Shown here in pieces: positions 30,690 to 38,790 of a stretch of 64,000 nt of DNA; positions within the stretch are counted from its first letter, which is position 1; each line of letters begins with the position of its first letter. Source of the DNA: a virus; the IMG/VR virus record IMGVR_UViG_3300009187_000021, positions 24,947 to 88,946 of that record; one strand, 5' to 3'. The notes beneath the pieces are model-generated. The model searched no databases. It saw only the letters and a list, made by a program, of their open reading frames with translations, and was not told where the DNA came from. A program made the translations under genes and the position numbers.

Positions 30690-31049
30690 TTAAGTTTCCT
30701 GAATAGTATCATTGAATTGCGGTGAGAAACCTTTAGATGAGTTAAAGTTCACCTTCAATCCTGGCAAACAACCCATTACAACAGGTGATTGCCCACCCAT
30801 ACCATCAGTAAAGAAACCAATAACCCATTCACCTAGAACTGGCGTTGAGAACATTTTAGTCCCACCGGTGACCGGATGCATAGGTAATGCCCACGGTAAA
30901 TCATTTGTCGGAATTAGATTTAAATCGTCGGTGTGCCATCCAAAGATTCTAACTTTCAGGCGACCTAGTTTAAGTGGATCATCTCGTCTTTCAACTACAC
31001 CCATCCACCATATAAATCCATCATGCCCCATTCTATTACTAAATGTCAT
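30690..31049 (-). CDS. Baseplate hub gp5-like OB-fold domain (stand-alone)
   Basis: 119 residues. GFIWWMGVVERRDDPLKLGR, VKVRIFGWHT, DLPWALPMHP and LGEWVIGFFTDG are the conserved N-terminal OB-fold motifs of gp5, which bind the gp27 ring. In T4 this domain is fused to lysozyme and beta-helix; here the gene ends after the OB fold. The start overlaps the gp27-like stop by 4 bases, keeping the 27-5 order. Confidence 0.85.
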   Translation of the reverse strand: MTFSNRMGHDGFIWWMGVVERRDDPLKLGRLKVRIFGWHTDDLNLIPTNDLPWALPMHPVTGGTKMFSTPVLGEWVIGFFTDGMGGQSPVVMGCLPGLKVNFNSSKGFSPQFNDTIQET

Positions 31050-32455
31050 TGATTTATCACCTTACTTATTGAGTTGTCATCATATGTTGATGCTGCTGCA
31101 CCAAACGAATCTTTTGCCACTTCTAACACCGTTTCATATTTATTGTTGACACCAATAATGTGTCTAACAGATGTTACTATATATGTACCAGAATGATACT
31201 CATCTTTTTCACCAGCATTGTTTCCTGATCCATCAGGTCCTCTTTGGGATGGCAGTATAACTTCAATCTTAGTTCCAACTGTCAGATTTGGATCACCTGA
31301 TAATAGAATTCTGACTCTTGAATAGTTAAGTAATGCGAGTTGTGCTGTTCTATTTGGCACCCACACTTCTGCCCTAACATCATTTGCAACGCCATGTTGA
31401 ATAGATTCATTGACAACAAGAGGAAGTTGTTTATGGTTGGTGTTTGTAGTTAACACTTTAAATACAGAATCATAATTTTCATTTGCTCTTTTACCTAATC
31501 TATTCTGTATATTACCGAGAACTGAACCTTCGTTTAGTGCAATTCCTTTTTTAAAGTAATTGTTATAATCAAATGTTGTCGCATTATACGTTCTCGCCAA
31601 AGGATCAATAGTTAATACTTTATTTGCAAAGACACCCATCGTTGTTCCATACAACGAATCAAAAGTATCAAGAATATTATACGACTTGATACCAATCAGT
31701 CCAATACCAAGTTCTTTAGATGCACCGTCATCACCAACGTTTCTTGGTGTGTACTTATACCTTGCGTATGTTTCCCGTTTGAATAGATTTTGAAGTGATA
31801 CGAAATTGAAACCTTCTGAGTTCTCAAAGAATACATAATCTGCACCCTCACCCTTGGCAGGTAATGCATAGTTTGCCAACCAATTAATTAACTCGAATGG
31901 TTTTCTATAACCTAAAACAAAATCATATAGACCTTTTGTTCTTCCAACAAGAACTTTTCTTTGTGATCCGTCACTAATCTGCATCATATCAGTTAAAATA
32001 TTATATACAATTGATGAGATTTCTTGACCAGTATAAGATTTACTAATCTTCATCTGTTCTGATAGAAACAATTCCTCTGAACAGAAATGTAGTGTGTAGT
32101 TTTCACTTAAATTGTTTTGAATAACCCTTTCACCGACACGATAAACTCTAAAGTATTTGTCAATCTCATATGCAGATTGTTGACCTTTTTTGAATTTGAG
32201 ATGAAGGAATTCTGATCCATTCATACCTAATCTGTCTATCATCGAGATGGAATCACTGATTAAAATCATACCAGTAATCGTACCGCGTGTGATATCTTCA
32301 AAGTATGACAGTTCTACCATCATAGATTTAAGACTAACAGTTTGTCTAGTTGCAATTAAATCTATAGATGTGAGTGAGTATTCATCAGGAACTGTAATAC
32401 CTGATGGTGCCTTGGCTGGTATTTCATTCGATACGCCAGTATCAGATATTGGCAT
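31046..32455 (-). CDS. Baseplate hub protein gp27-like
   Basis: 469 residues. IDLIATRQTVSLKSMMVELSYFEDI, ENYTLHFCSEELFLSEQMKI in part, FELINWLANYALP and YVFFENSEGFNFVSL resemble gp27/gpD-type hub proteins, which form the trimeric ring holding the spike. It lies directly upstream of the gp5 OB gene and is coupled to gp53 (one-base overlap). The assignment is from motif style and gene order. Confidence 0.75.
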   Translation of the reverse strand: MPISDTGVSNEIPAKAPSGITVPDEYSLTSIDLIATRQTVSLKSMMVELSYFEDITRGTITGMILISDSISMIDRLGMNGSEFLHLKFKKGQQSAYEIDKYFRVYRVGERVIQNNLSENYTLHFCSEELFLSEQMKISKSYTGQEISSIVYNILTDMMQISDGSQRKVLVGRTKGLYDFVLGYRKPFELINWLANYALPAKGEGADYVFFENSEGFNFVSLQNLFKRETYARYKYTPRNVGDDGASKELGIGLIGIKSYNILDTFDSLYGTTMGVFANKVLTIDPLARTYNATTFDYNNYFKKGIALNEGSVLGNIQNRLGKRANENYDSVFKVLTTNTNHKQLPLVVNESIQHGVANDVRAEVWVPNRTAQLALLNYSRVRILLSGDPNLTVGTKIEVILPSQRGPDGSGNNAGEKDEYHSGTYIVTSVRHIIGVNNKYETVLEVAKDSFGAAASTYDDNSISKVINQ

Positions 32456-33147
32456 TATGTTCTCATAAGAATTTTAAATTGTTCTTCCATATCACCAGCA
32501 AATGCTTGATTTAATAACTTAATCTCTCGTCTACTTTCATTCAAATCATTTTCATAGTCATATATGTATACGATGTTCTTAGATATTGCAACAGTAACTT
32601 GTGTGCCACCTGGAATATCATATGTCGTTGTAGATTCTGCCAGTGCATAGTAATCATCAAAGTCGATTGAGTTTTTTGTTACTGTAACAAGATCCGATTC
32701 TAAATCAGTTGTAGTGGTAATCTTTTCGTACCTATAAACCGTAGATTGGACATATGCGTAAACTAATTTATTCAACTCATCTTCAGTTAAATTTAAAGAT
32801 TCTATTGTAACAGGATAATTTGTTGAGTTATATAATCTAATAAACTCCGCTTGATACTTTGCAATCAAGTAATCAGTAAATGTCTGATAGTTCATCGGCC
32901 AATCCCACAATGGATCCATCAATTGATTCGAATACATAACGATCCAATACTTGTATGGATCTCCATAATACTTGTGTGCAACAGTTTCTGGTGTATCACC
33001 TTCCTGAATATTGTACTTATAAAATACAATTGCATTGTCTTGCAAATCTTCTAGAATTCTTGCTCTTGCTAAGAGATTTGTCAGAAGAATATAATTACCA
33101 TTCTGATCTTGATTTAAAACTTTAGGTAAGGTATCGAAGTATAACAT
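32455..33147 (-). CDS. 53: Baseplate wedge protein gp53 with LysM domain
   Basis: 230 residues (T4 gp53 is 196). Residues ~45-90 form a LysM-like domain (YNIQEGDTPETVAHKYYGDP, YKYWIVMYSN), followed by DPLWDWPMNYQTFTDYLIAKY, which is typical of gp53 in T4-like phages. gp53 locks neighbouring wedges around the hub. One-base overlaps with both neighbours. Confidence 0.9.
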   Translation of the reverse strand: MLYFDTLPKVLNQDQNGNYILLTNLLARARILEDLQDNAIVFYKYNIQEGDTPETVAHKYYGDPYKYWIVMYSNQLMDPLWDWPMNYQTFTDYLIAKYQAEFIRLYNSTNYPVTIESLNLTEDELNKLVYAYVQSTVYRYEKITTTTDLESDLVTVTKNSIDFDDYYALAESTTTYDIPGGTQVTVAISKNIVYIYDYENDLNESRREIKLLNQAFAGDMEEQFKILMRT

Positions 33148-34277
33148 TAGTAACCATCCTCGATTCTAGTCTTATCCACAATCTCAATTTCTCTAAACTG
33201 TAGGGAGAGTTTAGTCTGAACTGGTTCACCACCATCATATGTTGCCCAACCAATTGGTGCATAATCCACTGACATATTTTCTAACACACATTGTGTAATT
33301 CTATTTACTCTTCTGTTCTCTTCACCGTTGTAAAAGAATTTAATTTTGAACATATCAGGAACTTTAAAGAACATACCTTGTGTTCCGAACACACCATTTT
33401 TATTAATCTCTGGTGCTGATGCATATTTGAATTCGTATATAATTTTCTCAATAGCTAACGCTTCTTCTGCACTATATGGTGTTAATGTAAAATCGAATTG
33501 AAATGTTCTAAATCCAACGGATTGGAACAAGACTTGCAGTTGTGGATTAATAGCTTGTCCAATTCCTCGATTTAATAATTGTGATACTGCTTGACCATCT
33601 TTAACTAATCCTGCTTTTCCTAATAGAGTTCCTGCAAATTGACGAAGATATGGATCATTACCAGCTGCATTCAAAATATTTGCCACAGATGGTGTGCCAC
33701 CCGATGTCAGATTTCCAACAGCATTAATTACCGATGAACCAGCTTGTGCCAGAAAATATGGAGTGCCTAATGCGTCGGTCAAACTCTGTTCAGTATAAAA
33801 TGCACTATAATTAACTTGTACGGTATCAGGAACATAAAGATTGATGTACGTTCTTGGTCTACGCACCACATCAGCCTGTGCAATAGTTTGAATTGCAGCA
33901 GATGTACCACTACCTAAATTTTTAGCTACACTTAAAAAATCTCTACCTAACGTTCCCAAACCAGGAATAAAAGAATCGAGAGCAAGAGTTGCTGCATCAG
34001 CTGCAATTTTTGTTGCATCTTTCTCTAAATTATCAACTAATTGTTTGCCTGTTTTTTGAAGATTATTTCCAATTTCATTATTGTATTTTGGATCTGGTTC
34101 AAGAATTGTAAAGTTTATGTAATGTCTACGAGACGAATCTGTGCCGAGATTTCTTGGATATTGATAAGTTGCTCTCTGATATTTGTTTTTATATAATGAA
34201 CTTAATGGTCCACTAACTCCACCTGTTATGGAATCACCCGTTACAGAAGAAACAATGCTTTTTAAACTGAGATCCAT
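33147..34277 (-). CDS. 48: Baseplate tail-tube cap protein gp48
   Basis: 376 residues. The C-terminal half has FRTFQFDFTLTPYSAEEALA, IIYEFKYASAPE, CVLENMSVDYAPIGWATYDG and LSLQFREIEIV, all characteristic of the gp48 family. The family caps the baseplate and begins tube polymerisation with gp54. A TATAAATA late promoter lies about 30 bp upstream. First gene of the leftward tail operon. Confidence 0.85.
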   Translation of the reverse strand: MDLSLKSIVSSVTGDSITGGVSGPLSSLYKNKYQRATYQYPRNLGTDSSRRHYINFTILEPDPKYNNEIGNNLQKTGKQLVDNLEKDATKIAADAATLALDSFIPGLGTLGRDFLSVAKNLGSGTSAAIQTIAQADVVRRPRTYINLYVPDTVQVNYSAFYTEQSLTDALGTPYFLAQAGSSVINAVGNLTSGGTPSVANILNAAGNDPYLRQFAGTLLGKAGLVKDGQAVSQLLNRGIGQAINPQLQVLFQSVGFRTFQFDFTLTPYSAEEALAIEKIIYEFKYASAPEINKNGVFGTQGMFFKVPDMFKIKFFYNGEENRRVNRITQCVLENMSVDYAPIGWATYDGGEPVQTKLSLQFREIEIVDKTRIEDGY

Positions 34278-34307
34278 ATTTTTCCATATAGGGATTGATA
34301 TATATTA

Positions 34308-34315
34308 TATTTATA
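34308..34315 (-). promoter_or_regulatory. T4-type late promoter TATAAATA for the leftward tail operon
   Basis: Exact TATAAATA on the minus strand in the 37-bp gap between divergent gp48 and gp4. The predicted start near 34302 gives a ~25-nt leader for gp48. Confidence 0.7.
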
Positions 34316-34752
34316 TGTCATACAAGGGCAAATTTACTCCTAGAAATCCACGCAAATATCGTGGCGATCCACATAATATTATCTACCGATCAACGTGGGA
34401 ATGCCGAGTTATGAGTTGGCTTGACACCAACGATAGTGTTATCGAATGGGCATCTGAGGAGTTATTCGTACCATATAAATCACCGATTGATGGTAAGATG
34501 CATCGGTACTTTCCAGACTTTCTAGTCAGATTCAAACAGAAAGATGGTACGACTAAAGTGATGATGATCGAAGTCAAACCAGAGAGACAAACAAAACCTC
34601 CAGTTAAGAAGTCTAGAGTGACAAAACAATACATTAACGAAGTTGTCACCTGGGGTACAAATGAAGCAAAGTGGAAAGCAGCATCTGAATACTGTCTTGA
34701 TCGCGGATGGACATTTAAGGTGTTAACGGAGTATGATCTTGGGATTAAATAA
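34315..34752 (+). CDS. 4: Head completion nuclease gp4
   Basis: 145 residues from ATG 34315 (T4 gp4 is 150). MSYKGKFTPRNPRKYRGDP, YRSTWECRVMSWLD and RYFPDFLVRF line up well with T4 gp4. The D...(I)EVKP arrangement (PDFLV then MIEVKPERQ) is a PD-(D/E)XK-like nuclease core. KPPVKKSR and KWKAASEYC complete the family pattern. An in-frame ATG at 34183 was rejected because it lies inside the divergent gp48 gene. The protein acts on packaged heads before tail joining. Confidence 0.93.
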   Translation: MSYKGKFTPRNPRKYRGDPHNIIYRSTWECRVMSWLDTNDSVIEWASEELFVPYKSPIDGKMHRYFPDFLVRFKQKDGTTKVMMIEVKPERQTKPPVKKSRVTKQYINEVVTWGTNEAKWKAASEYCLDRGWTFKVLTEYDLGIK

Positions 34753-34756
34753 TCAA

Positions 34757-34764
34757 CATAAATA
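34757..34764 (+). promoter_or_regulatory. Late-promoter-like CATAAATA just before the gp2-like gene
   Basis: CATAAATA ends 5 bases before the ATG at 34770. T4-type spacing would place the transcription start on the A of the ATG. No Shine-Dalgarno is visible there. Confidence 0.45.
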
Positions 34765-34769
34765 TATTC

Positions 34770-35372
34770 ATGAAAGCATCTACCCTAACAACATTAGCAC
34801 AACAAAAGACTGGACTAGAATTAGAATTTCTATCCAGAAAGTCGATTGCATGGTATAAAGATCAAATTCAAGGTATGAAAAATCCAACTAGACTTGCAAG
34901 AGAGATTGCAGTCGAACGGGATCGCCAGGGTAAAAGATTTCTAATGGGTGGACTGTATCATTACTATTATGATCCAAAGACTAAAGAAGAGTTGCCATAC
35001 TATGATATATTTCCACTTGTGATACCGTTGCAGAAGTATCCAGATGGATTTCTAGGACTCAATCTTCATTATCTACCAATCACAATGCGAGCAACATTCA
35101 TGGATAAACTCATGAACTTTGCAATTATGAACAAAGATGATGATCCGATGAGACTCAGAGTAACCTATGATATTTTGAATGCAACGAATCGATATAAAGA
35201 ATTCAGACCTTGTATTAAAAGATATTTGACATCACATATTGTTTCTAAAATTATGACTGTGAAACCTCATGAGTGGGAGACGGCACTCTTTCTACCAACT
35301 CATCAGTTCAAGAAAGCACCTGTGTCAAGAGTACATAAAGATTCACGAGATCAAATTAGAAGGACAACGTAA
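34770..35372 (+). CDS. Virion protein, possibly gp2-like DNA end protector
   Basis: 200 residues. The conserved block YYYDPKTKEELPYYDIFPLV, then DGFLGLNLHYLPITMRATFMD, is widespread in T4-like and large phages and is commonly annotated as DNA end protector gp2. The adjacency to gp4 matches the T4 order 2-4. Identity with T4 gp2 cannot be confirmed by eye, so the name is tentative. It overlaps the next start by one base. Confidence 0.55.
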   Translation: MKASTLTTLAQQKTGLELEFLSRKSIAWYKDQIQGMKNPTRLAREIAVERDRQGKRFLMGGLYHYYYDPKTKEELPYYDIFPLVIPLQKYPDGFLGLNLHYLPITMRATFMDKLMNFAIMNKDDDPMRLRVTYDILNATNRYKEFRPCIKRYLTSHIVSKIMTVKPHEWETALFLPTHQFKKAPVSRVHKDSRDQIRRTT

Positions 35373-36019
35373 TGGCCGGATCTATTGCAGAATTCAAGGC
35401 TAGTTTTAGAACTGAATTAGCCAGACCTAATAAGTTTGACGTATTCATTCCAATTCCAGTTGGATTAGCACCGTATATTACTATATCCAAAGCACTCAAC
35501 TATCGATGTGAAAGTACCGATCTGCCTGGTAGATCGATTGCGACAACTACACAAAAGATTTATGGACCAGAAGAGAAGTTTCCATATCAGACTACTTTTA
35601 ATGATATCAGTCTGACGTTTATCTGTACCGATAAGATGGAAGAGAAGTTATTCTTTGACGCATGGTTAGAGTATATCAATCCATCTGTGACATATAACTT
35701 TAAGTATAAGAAGAGTTACGCAAGTAATATCAGAATTAATCAGTATGATGTTCGCAATAAAGTTTCATACTCTGTTGACTTAATCGAAGCATTTCCGATT
35801 GCAATGAACGAAATGTCACTAGATTGGTCTGCTGATGGATACCATAAGTTGACAATTACATTTGCATTTACAAAATGGAAAAACAATTCTATACAAGGTC
35901 TTGCGATGCAATTCCTTGAGACTGGGCAGATTTCTCCACTTGATTCTGTCATTAGAGGCGCAGCAGAAGGTGCAACAGGAATTTCAGTACCATCTATAGC
36001 TACAGCCGCGGGTTTTTAA
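35372..36019 (+). CDS. Tail-tube-fold protein, gp54/gp19-like
   Basis: 215 residues. FKASFRTELARPNKFDVFIP, YRCESTDLPGRSIATTTQKIYGP in parts, LTFICTDKMEEKLFFDAW and NEMSLDWSADGYHKLTITF are the T4_gp19_tube fold pattern shared by the tube protein gp19 and tube initiator gp54. Presence in the baseplate/hub cluster next to gp26 favours the initiator; the size is nearer to gp19 (163) than gp54 (320). Confidence 0.75.
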   Translation: MAGSIAEFKASFRTELARPNKFDVFIPIPVGLAPYITISKALNYRCESTDLPGRSIATTTQKIYGPEEKFPYQTTFNDISLTFICTDKMEEKLFFDAWLEYINPSVTYNFKYKKSYASNIRINQYDVRNKVSYSVDLIEAFPIAMNEMSLDWSADGYHKLTITFAFTKWKNNSIQGLAMQFLETGQISPLDSVIRGAAEGATGISVPSIATAAGF

Positions 36020-36035
36020 AATAAAGGAGTGAATT

Positions 36036-36761
36036 GTGGCATTACCGAAAATTGATACACCAATATATAATCTTACATTACCATTGAGTAAAAAAGAGAT
36101 TACGTTTAGACCATTTCTAGTAAAAGAACAGAAGAATCTTTTGATGGCAATGGAGTCAAATGACAAAGAGTCAATCGAAAGAAACATTCGACAAGTAATA
36201 TACAACTGCACACTCACGAAAGGTGTTGACATTGATCGATTACCCGTGATTGATGTTGAATTCTATTTTCTAAATCTTCGTGCCAGATCAGTTGGCGAAA
36301 TGGTAGAGAACAAATATCGATGTGATAATATCGTTGAGGAGAGTTCGTGTGGCAACATCATGGAATCTGAATTCAACATTCTAGACATTAAAGTAACCAA
36401 CATCAAAGATGGTGATGATGTTATTCAGATCACCGATAAAGTGTCGATGAAGTTAAAGTATCCAGAATACTCAATCGTATCTCGATTATCTAATCTTGAA
36501 AGTATTTCTGATATTGCATTTGAAATGATTGCAGACTCTGTTGATTACATTTACGATGGCGAACAGATGTATTATGCAAGAGAAACACCGAGAGAAGAAT
36601 TAGTTGAGTTCATCGAATCACTCAATACAAATCAATTCAAAAAGATTGAAGAATTCTTTTCTGATTTACCTAAGTTAGAAAAGAAGATTGAAATGCGCTG
36701 TATGAAATGTGGGTTTCAACACTCACTTGATGTACAAGGACTCGAAAGTTTTTTCGAATAA
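36036..36761 (+). CDS. 26: Baseplate hub assembly protein gp26-like (zero-frame product)
   Basis: 241 residues from a GTG start at 36036, chosen for its AAGGAG ribosome site. EITFRPFLVKEQKNLLMAME, TLTKGVDIDRLPVIDVEFYF in part and RARSVGEMVENKYRCD are conserved in the T4 gp26 (T4 base plate protein) family. Cys-containing pairs (YRCD...SSCGN and MRCMKCGFQH) suggest a small zinc site. The gene ends one codon after a T TTT TTC slippery heptamer; a -1 shift would extend it (see 36755-36955). Confidence 0.85.
   Translation: MALPKIDTPIYNLTLPLSKKEITFRPFLVKEQKNLLMAMESNDKESIERNIRQVIYNCTLTKGVDIDRLPVIDVEFYFLNLRARSVGEMVENKYRCDNIVEESSCGNIMESEFNILDIKVTNIKDGDDVIQITDKVSMKLKYPEYSIVSRLSNLESISDIAFEMIADSVDYIYDGEQMYYARETPREELVEFIESLNTNQFKKIEEFFSDLPKLEKKIEMRCMKCGFQHSLDVQGLESFFE
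36749..36755 (+). other. Predicted -1 ribosomal frameshift site T TTT TTC
   Basis: Heptamer in X XXY YYZ register (agT TTT TTC gaa TAA) two codons before the gp26 stop. Both tRNAs could re-pair after a -1 slip. The -1 frame is open for 66 codons beyond. Confidence 0.7.
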
Positions 36762-36955
36762 TATTTGGTCATGAGAATCTTAGAAACTATTATAAAACTA
36801 ATTTTTCTTTGATGCAACATCATAAGTATAGTCTAACTGAACTAGAGAATATGATGCCGTGGGAACGAGACATTTATGTTGGTATGTTAATTCAGTATAT
36901 TGAAGAGGAAAATCTAAAACTAAAACAGAAGTTAAACGAACGAAGAATTAGATGA
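36755..36955 (+). CDS. Frameshift extension of gp26 (T-like/gp51-like chaperone tail)
   Basis: The -1 frame starts RIIFGHENLRNYYKTNFSLM and ends KLKQKLNERRIR, 66 codons to TGA 36953-36955. A fused product would be 240 + 66 = 306 residues. HHKYSLTELENMMPWERDIY is the conserved motif of tail-assembly-chaperone 'T' parts and small gp51-like proteins in T4-like phages. No ribosome site or start precedes the conserved FGHENLRNYYKTNF part, so a fusion is favoured. A separate start at ATG 36812 (47 codons) would lose that part. The stop overlaps the next ATG (ATGA). Confidence 0.75.
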   Translation, partial: RIIFGHENLRNYYKTNFSLMQHHKYSLTELENMMPWERDIYVGMLIQYIEEENLKLKQKLNERRIR

Positions 36956-38790
36956 ACTATCACGAGGCGGCAAGAACAAGAAAGACAGGACTATCGGCAT
37001 TAATTGTTAATAATTTAATGTCCGGTGGTTCTATTAAAGGTGCCATATCTGATAGGATGCAGGCGTCTATGGTGGGTCTTAAAGAGAAATTCGATCCGTT
37101 GAACATTGCATCTAAGTTAACTGGTGGATCAAAAATAGGTCCTGCATTACTTGGTAGAATGACTGGTCGAAGCAAAGAAGATATTGATTACTTTGCAAAT
37201 AGAAAAAGAATTCATCGATTTGATAATGTGATGAATCAAGGTCATGGATCTGGTGATTCTAGAAAAGCAACAGAGATACTAGAAAATATCTATTCTTTTA
37301 TGGTCAAGACTCGTGAGTCTCAGATCAAAGACAATCATTCTTCAATTAAGTTTGAGAATGAGAGACAACAAGCAAATCAAAGACGCCACGATGAAGTGAT
37401 GAATGTCTTTAATGAGGCGACAAAACGAAATAGACGAGCAGTTGCAGTAATTGCAAAACCAAAACCGGCAGAGAAAACACCAGAAGCGCAACCGCCAACA
37501 CCTCCTAAACCTGGTGTGTCACCGAAACCAGAACCTGCTAAACCAACTCCTGCTCCTGCTAAACCAGTAGAACCCACTAAACCTACTCCTGCTCCTGCTA
37601 AACCAGTAGAACCCACTAAACCTACTCCTGCTCCTGCTAAACCAGTAGAACCCACTAAACCTACTCCTGCTCCTGCTAAACCAGTAGAACCAGTTAAAGC
37701 GCCAGAACCAGTTAAACTTACTCCTGCTCCTGCTAAACCAGTAGAACCAGTTAAAGCGCCAGAAGTGGTTAAACCTCCACCGGAAGTTGTCAAACCGCCC
37801 GTTAAACCAGTAGAGACTGCTAAACGAGTTTCTAAACCTGAACCTGCGCCTCCTTCGGCTGCACCCGCACCACCACCTGTTACTAAGCCACCAACTGCAC
37901 AACCATCAGCTACAAAAATAATTACTGGTGCCGCCACTGCAACAGCCGTTCTTACTGGAAGAGAAGCCTTAGCAACCAATATTTCAAAATATGAAAGTGG
38001 AGGAAAAGGATATAATGCATATAATAGAGGAGATTTTTGGCTTGCTAAAAAAGATGAAGGTAAGTACCTTCAAAAAAATGATATAGATTTCAGTAAAATG
38101 ACAATTACTGATTATTTGAAAAGAACGAATAAAAAATTAAAGGCTGGAGGCTTGTTGGATGCATCCGATCCAAATGTATTATTTGCTGTTGGTAAATATC
38201 AACTTATTCCCGGCACAATGAAAGTTATGGCTGAAAAACTGGGCCTTGATCCAGATAAAACATATTTAAATAAAGACACGCAAGACATGTTGTTTGCTAA
38301 AGGTTTAACCACCAAAGGTAGTGGAGGTCGAGGTGCGGTTGATGATTATATTGGCGGAAAACAAGGAGCAACAAGAGATGCCGCTATACTAGCACTTGCA
38401 ATGGAATTTGCATCTGTTGGTGTTCCTTATGACATAAAAGCAAAAAGTTTATTTAAAAATACATTACCTAATGTTGATTTAAAAAAAGGAGAAACTTTTT
38501 ATAAAGCGCCAGGTGGATTTAACAAAGCACACAACTCTCCTGAAGAAGTTGGTGCGGCTCTAGACGCTGACCGAACATCAAAAACAAAATTACAAACAAA
38601 TAATACTACTGTTGGATCTTCATTAAATGATTCTTCTATGAACAATGCCGACATGAAAAAATCATTAGGTCAAGGATCTGGCGCACAACCAGTTGTCGTG
38701 AATAATACAACAAATGTTTTAAACAAAGAAACAACAGTTGCGTCAAGTTCAGACAGAGGTTCAGATAATCCACAATACAAGAGACAATAA
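36952..38790 (+). CDS. Hub/tape-measure-like virion protein with lysozyme-like domain
   Basis: 612 residues in three parts. Residues 1-90 share a domain with the next gene (GGSIKGAISDRM, KFDPLNIASKLTGGS, PALLGRMTGRSKEDIDYF). Residues ~165-325 are a Pro-rich linker of KPTPAPAKPVEPT repeats. Residues ~335-530 look like a lysozyme/transglycosylase fold: NISKYESGGKGYNAYNRG with candidate catalytic Glu348, then FAVGKYQLIPGTMKVMAEKL. This could supply the tail lysozyme activity that gp5 lacks here. It is coupled to neighbours by 1-4-base overlaps. Confidence 0.75.
   Translation: MNYHEAARTRKTGLSALIVNNLMSGGSIKGAISDRMQASMVGLKEKFDPLNIASKLTGGSKIGPALLGRMTGRSKEDIDYFANRKRIHRFDNVMNQGHGSGDSRKATEILENIYSFMVKTRESQIKDNHSSIKFENERQQANQRRHDEVMNVFNEATKRNRRAVAVIAKPKPAEKTPEAQPPTPPKPGVSPKPEPAKPTPAPAKPVEPTKPTPAPAKPVEPTKPTPAPAKPVEPTKPTPAPAKPVEPVKAPEPVKLTPAPAKPVEPVKAPEVVKPPPEVVKPPVKPVETAKRVSKPEPAPPSAAPAPPPVTKPPTAQPSATKIITGAATATAVLTGREALATNISKYESGGKGYNAYNRGDFWLAKKDEGKYLQKNDIDFSKMTITDYLKRTNKKLKAGGLLDASDPNVLFAVGKYQLIPGTMKVMAEKLGLDPDKTYLNKDTQDMLFAKGLTTKGSGGRGAVDDYIGGKQGATRDAAILALAMEFASVGVPYDIKAKSLFKNTLPNVDLKKGETFYKAPGGFNKAHNSPEEVGAALDADRTSKTKLQTNNTTVGSSLNDSSMNNADMKKSLGQGSGAQPVVVNNTTNVLNKETTVASSSDRGSDNPQYKRQ
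37543..37698 (+). repeat. Four 39-bp tandem repeats encoding PTPAPAKPVEPTK
   Basis: Units start at 37543, 37582, 37621 and 37660; the second and third are identical and the others nearly so. Degenerate copies continue to about 37760. They form the Pro-rich linker and are prone to copy-number change. Confidence 0.9.

Noticed and set aside
37377-37979. Glycine/alanine-rich minus-strand ORF of 200 codons
   Set aside because: Antisense shadow of the proline-rich linker repeats; no ribosome site or family.
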